Shown in pieces: positions 14,334-15,999 of a DNA stretch of 15,999 bases. A program made the translations under genes and the position numbers. This stretch comes from an uncultured Eubacteriales bacterium (GTDB taxonomy: Bacteria > Bacillota_A > Clostridia > Oscillospirales > Oscillospiraceae): the NCBI GenBank assembly GCA_900319835.1, contig ONPY01000058.1, forward strand, positions 1 to 15,999. The letters are read 5' to 3'. The notes under the pieces were generated by a model. That model saw only the letters and a list, made by a program, of their open reading frames with translations, was not told the origin of the DNA and did not search any database. Every line of letters starts with the position of its first letter. Position 1 is the stretch's first letter.

Positions 14334-15011
14334 ATGGGCAGCCGTCTGCGTATCATTGAAGAAAAGATCCCGGATGGGATCGGCGTCATCGACGTGGGAA
14401 CCGATCACGGAACCATACCCGTATGGCTCGCGCAGCGCGGTTATCCCGGACGTATCCTCGCGTCAGATATCAACGCTGGCCCCTTGAACGCCGCAAAACA
14501 CGCGGCCTCCCAGGCCGGCGTGACGGATCGGGTTGAGTTCTTGCTCTCGGATGGACTACGTCTCTGCCCGCCGGAGTCTGTGGACACCATTGTCATCGCC
14601 GGGATGGGCGGAGATCTCATTGTGAAAATTCTGGATGAGGCGGAGTGGTGCATGCACCCGCGCTATCATCTGATCCTGCAGCCGATGACACGGGCTGAGG
14701 TCCTGCGTTACTGGCTTGTATACAATGAATTTGAAATCCTCACCGAGAGCGTGGCAGAGGAGGGGAATACCCTGTATCAGATCCTTACCGCGCGTTTTGG
14801 CGGCTACACCGCGTTAAACGACGCAGAGCTATTTTGTGGAAAGCGTTCCCTGGCGGAGGACGACTGGCTGTGGCTGCGTTCTCTGAATGGGCAGACACAG
14901 CGGCTGGAAAAGGCCTTGTGCGGCATGGCGTGCGGCGCGGGTGATGAAGCCAGGGCCAGGCTGTACCGGGAAATCCTGACACAGATGAGAGAGATGGGAG
15001 AGAGAGCATGA
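14334..15011 (+). CDS. trmK: tRNA (adenine-22-N1)-methyltransferase TrmK
   Basis: The 225-residue Rossmann-fold methyltransferase (COG2384, formerly YqfN) makes m1A22 in tRNA using S-adenosylmethionine. SAM-binding motif I is VIDVGTDHGTIP at about 18-29, Asp45 follows in LASDIN, and the family signature IAGMGGDLI is at 88-96, with LQPMTRAEVLRYWL downstream. A C-terminal helical region with EDDWLWLRSLNGQTQRLE binds tRNA. I chose the ATG at 14334, with AGGGGGGAC about seven bases upstream. The frame is open to 14274, but that would run through the terminator. Its stop overlaps the nif3-like start as ATGA, so the two are translationally coupled, as in Bacillus yqfN-yqfO. Confidence 0.93.
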   Translation: MGSRLRIIEEKIPDGIGVIDVGTDHGTIPVWLAQRGYPGRILASDINAGPLNAAKHAASQAGVTDRVEFLLSDGLRLCPPESVDTIVIAGMGGDLIVKILDEAEWCMHPRYHLILQPMTRAEVLRYWLVYNEFEILTESVAEEGNTLYQILTARFGGYTALNDAELFCGKRSLAEDDWLWLRSLNGQTQRLEKALCGMACGAGDEARARLYREILTQMREMGERA

Positions 15012-15775
15012 CAAAGATCAAAGATATATACAGCGCCCTTTGCGAGATGGCGCCGCTGTCGCTACAGATGGATTTTGACAATGCCGGTTTTCAAATCGGA
15101 AGGAAAGAGGGCGACGTCAGCCGCGTCCTGCTGGCGCTGGATGTGACGGACGCTGTAGCGGCTGAAGCCTCCGAACTGGGCGCGGAGCTGATTGTCTCCC
15201 ACCATCCGCTGCTGTTTCATCCGGCCAGATCCATTACAGATGAAGATCCTGCCATGGAGCGCATTCTGCGCCTGGCCGAAAAACGCATTGCCGTGATCTC
15301 CATGCACACCAATCTGGACATTGCAGAGGGCGGCGTCAATGATGTGCTGATCCGCCTGCTGGGTGCAGAGCCACAGGATACGCTGAACGCATCCGGCTGC
15401 GGCAGGATAGGGGAGCTGGATACTCTCTGCACCATGCCCGACTTTCTTATCTGCTGCAAGGAGCGGCTCCAGGTCACCGGTCTGCGCTATTATGACGCCG
15501 GAAAGCCGGTGCACCGATTGGCCGTCATGGGCGGCGGAGGCGGCGACAGTCTGGAGGACGCCTGGCGGAAGGGTTGTGACACCTACGTCACCGCCGACGT
15601 AAAATACCACCAATTCCTCCGCGCCCAGGAGCTGGGCATCAATTTGATCGACGGCGATCACTTCTGCACCGAGACGCCGGTGATCCCGGTTTTGCGGGAT
15701 CAATTGGCCGCGCGTTTTCCGGAGATCAGCTTTTTCGTCAGCAAACGCCTCAGACAGACCGTCAGCTTTGCCTGA
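15008..15775 (+). CDS. Nif3-like dinuclear metal centre protein (YqfO/YbgI family)
   Basis: The 255-residue protein has the metal ligands of the NIF3/GTP cyclohydrolase I type 2-like family: His65-His66 in VSHHPLLF, His100 and Asp104 in SMHTNLD, and His218 and Glu222 in GDHFCTE, which together bind two metal ions. The length is that of the short form (E. coli YbgI); the PII-like insertion of Bacillus YqfO is absent. Molecular function is not established. Its location immediately after trmK is widely conserved in Firmicutes and hints at a role with tRNA or rRNA modification, but that is only context. It starts inside the trmK stop codon (ATGA) and lies just upstream of the spoIVA control region. 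Confidence 0.92.
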   Translation: MTKIKDIYSALCEMAPLSLQMDFDNAGFQIGRKEGDVSRVLLALDVTDAVAAEASELGAELIVSHHPLLFHPARSITDEDPAMERILRLAEKRIAVISMHTNLDIAEGGVNDVLIRLLGAEPQDTLNASGCGRIGELDTLCTMPDFLICCKERLQVTGLRYYDAGKPVHRLAVMGGGGGDSLEDAWRKGCDTYVTADVKYHQFLRAQELGINLIDGDHFCTETPVIPVLRDQLAARFPEISFFVSKRLRQTVSFA

Positions 15776-15783
15776 GGGCGCGG

Positions 15784-15812
15784 GCATATGAAAGCTCCGC
15801 TGTTCATACACT
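15784..15812 (+). promoter_or_regulatory. Predicted sigma-E promoter of spoIVA, threaded through a terminator
   Basis: GCATATG (15784-15790), a 14-base spacer, then CATACACT (15805-15812). The -10 is a perfect match to the sigma-E consensus CATACAnT, and the -35 matches KMATATT at six of seven positions. The spacer is the preferred length. spoIVA is a known sigma-E gene in Bacillus. The -10 falls in the loop of the terminator at 15795-15846, so the transcript would start near 15818-15820, downstream of the hairpin's 5' arm. Confidence 0.75.
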
Positions 15813-15846
15813 CGTACAAACGAGAACATGACAGCGGAGGTTTTTT
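15795..15846 (+). terminator. Intrinsic terminator after the nif3-like gene, doubling as the spoIVA ribosome-site region
   Basis: A nine-bp GC-rich stem (15795-15803 with 15831-15839), continued by CAT/ATG past a one-base bulge, and an inner hairpin CTCGT/ACGAG (15811-15815 with 15820-15824). Six Ts follow at 15841-15846. The 3' arm carries GGAGG (15836-15840), and the spoIVA ATG begins at 15847, directly after the T-run. Confidence 0.8.
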
Positions 15847-15999
15847 ATGACGGACACTACCATATACAGCGAACTCGCCCTCCGGACGGACGGAGCCTTT
15901 ATGCTGGGGATCGTCGGCCCGGTGCGGACAGGAAAATCGACCTTTATCAAGCGTTTCATGGAGACGCTTGTAATTCCGCACATTGCCAACGCATATGTA
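15847..15999 (+). CDS. spoIVA: Stage IV sporulation protein A, N-terminal part (runs off the right edge)
   Basis: The first 51 codons encode YSELALRTDGAFMLGIVGPVRTGKSTFIKRFME, which closely resembles the start of SpoIVA, including the Walker A motif GPVRTGKST at residues 24-32 with Lys30. SpoIVA is the ATP-hydrolysing cytoskeletal protein that polymerises on the forespore surface in the mother cell and forms the coat basement layer; it is present in essentially all endospore formers. The start is fixed by GGAGG at 15836-15840, six bases before the ATG. A sigma-E promoter match lies just upstream. The remainder, about 440 residues, is outside the window. Confidence 0.93.
   Translation, partial: MTDTTIYSELALRTDGAFMLGIVGPVRTGKSTFIKRFMETLVIPHIANAYV

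Overview
The window looks like chromosomal DNA from an endospore-forming Clostridia bacterium, most like the Oscillospiraceae/Ruminococcaceae. Three things point there: the gene order queA-tgt-yajC-TIGR04086-xerD-ruvCAB typical of Firmicutes, the start of spoIVA at the right edge, and moderately GC-rich coding DNA with AT-rich intergenic gaps, strong Shine-Dalgarno sites and many intrinsic terminators. The lineage is inferred from content; no rRNA is present. I saw no insertion sequence, prophage, CRISPR array, tRNA or rRNA.

Layout. 1-453 (minus) is the N-terminal part of an AzlC-type permease. 703-1752 (plus) is a membrane acyltransferase; it converges through a bidirectional terminator on a minus-strand pair, an SGNH hydrolase and an RlmD/RumA-type rRNA m5U methyltransferase (1843-3940). 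4042-4299 is a small lipoprotein with its own terminator. 4413-4955 is an HD-domain hydrolase converging through a second bidirectional terminator on dapA (5013-5903, minus). Divergent from dapA runs the long plus-strand block: queA-tgt (queuosine modification of tRNA), yajC (Sec accessory), a TIGR04086 membrane protein, an unassigned four-helix membrane protein, xerD (chromosome dimer resolution), then ruvC-ruvA-ruvB (Holliday junction processing). Next come a SigH-like sigma factor, a double zinc-ribbon protein, a DUF1858 redox-motif protein, trmK-nif3/yqfO (tRNA m1A22 methylation and a dinuclear-metal protein), and the first 51 codons of spoIVA (spore coat basement layer).

Nearly all of this is housekeeping content; the interesting material is in the control regions. 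The spoIVA start carries an intrinsic terminator whose 3' arm is also the spoIVA ribosome-binding site. A good match to a sigma-E promoter is threaded through the 5' arm, with its -10 in the loop. Transcripts from upstream should be terminated or have the ribosome site masked, while sigma-E transcripts would start inside the loop, lack the 5' arm and be freely translated. A second terminator whose 3' arm carries the ribosome-binding site and whose U-tract leads into the start codon sits between yajC and the TIGR04086 gene. The sigma-factor gene has no Shine-Dalgarno site but is preceded by a 10-codon reading frame that begins almost at the predicted transcript start and overlaps the sigma start codon as ATGA.

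Intergenic stretches over 100 bases: 454-702 (divergent promoters of azlC and the acyltransferase), 3941-4041 (divergent, no convincing promoter), 4300-4412 (terminator plus promoter), 5904-6029 (queA promoter), 9092-9297 (AT-rich leader with a promoter and a dyad) and 12956-13056 (sigma-factor promoter and short frame). No gene-free stretch exceeds 300 bases.
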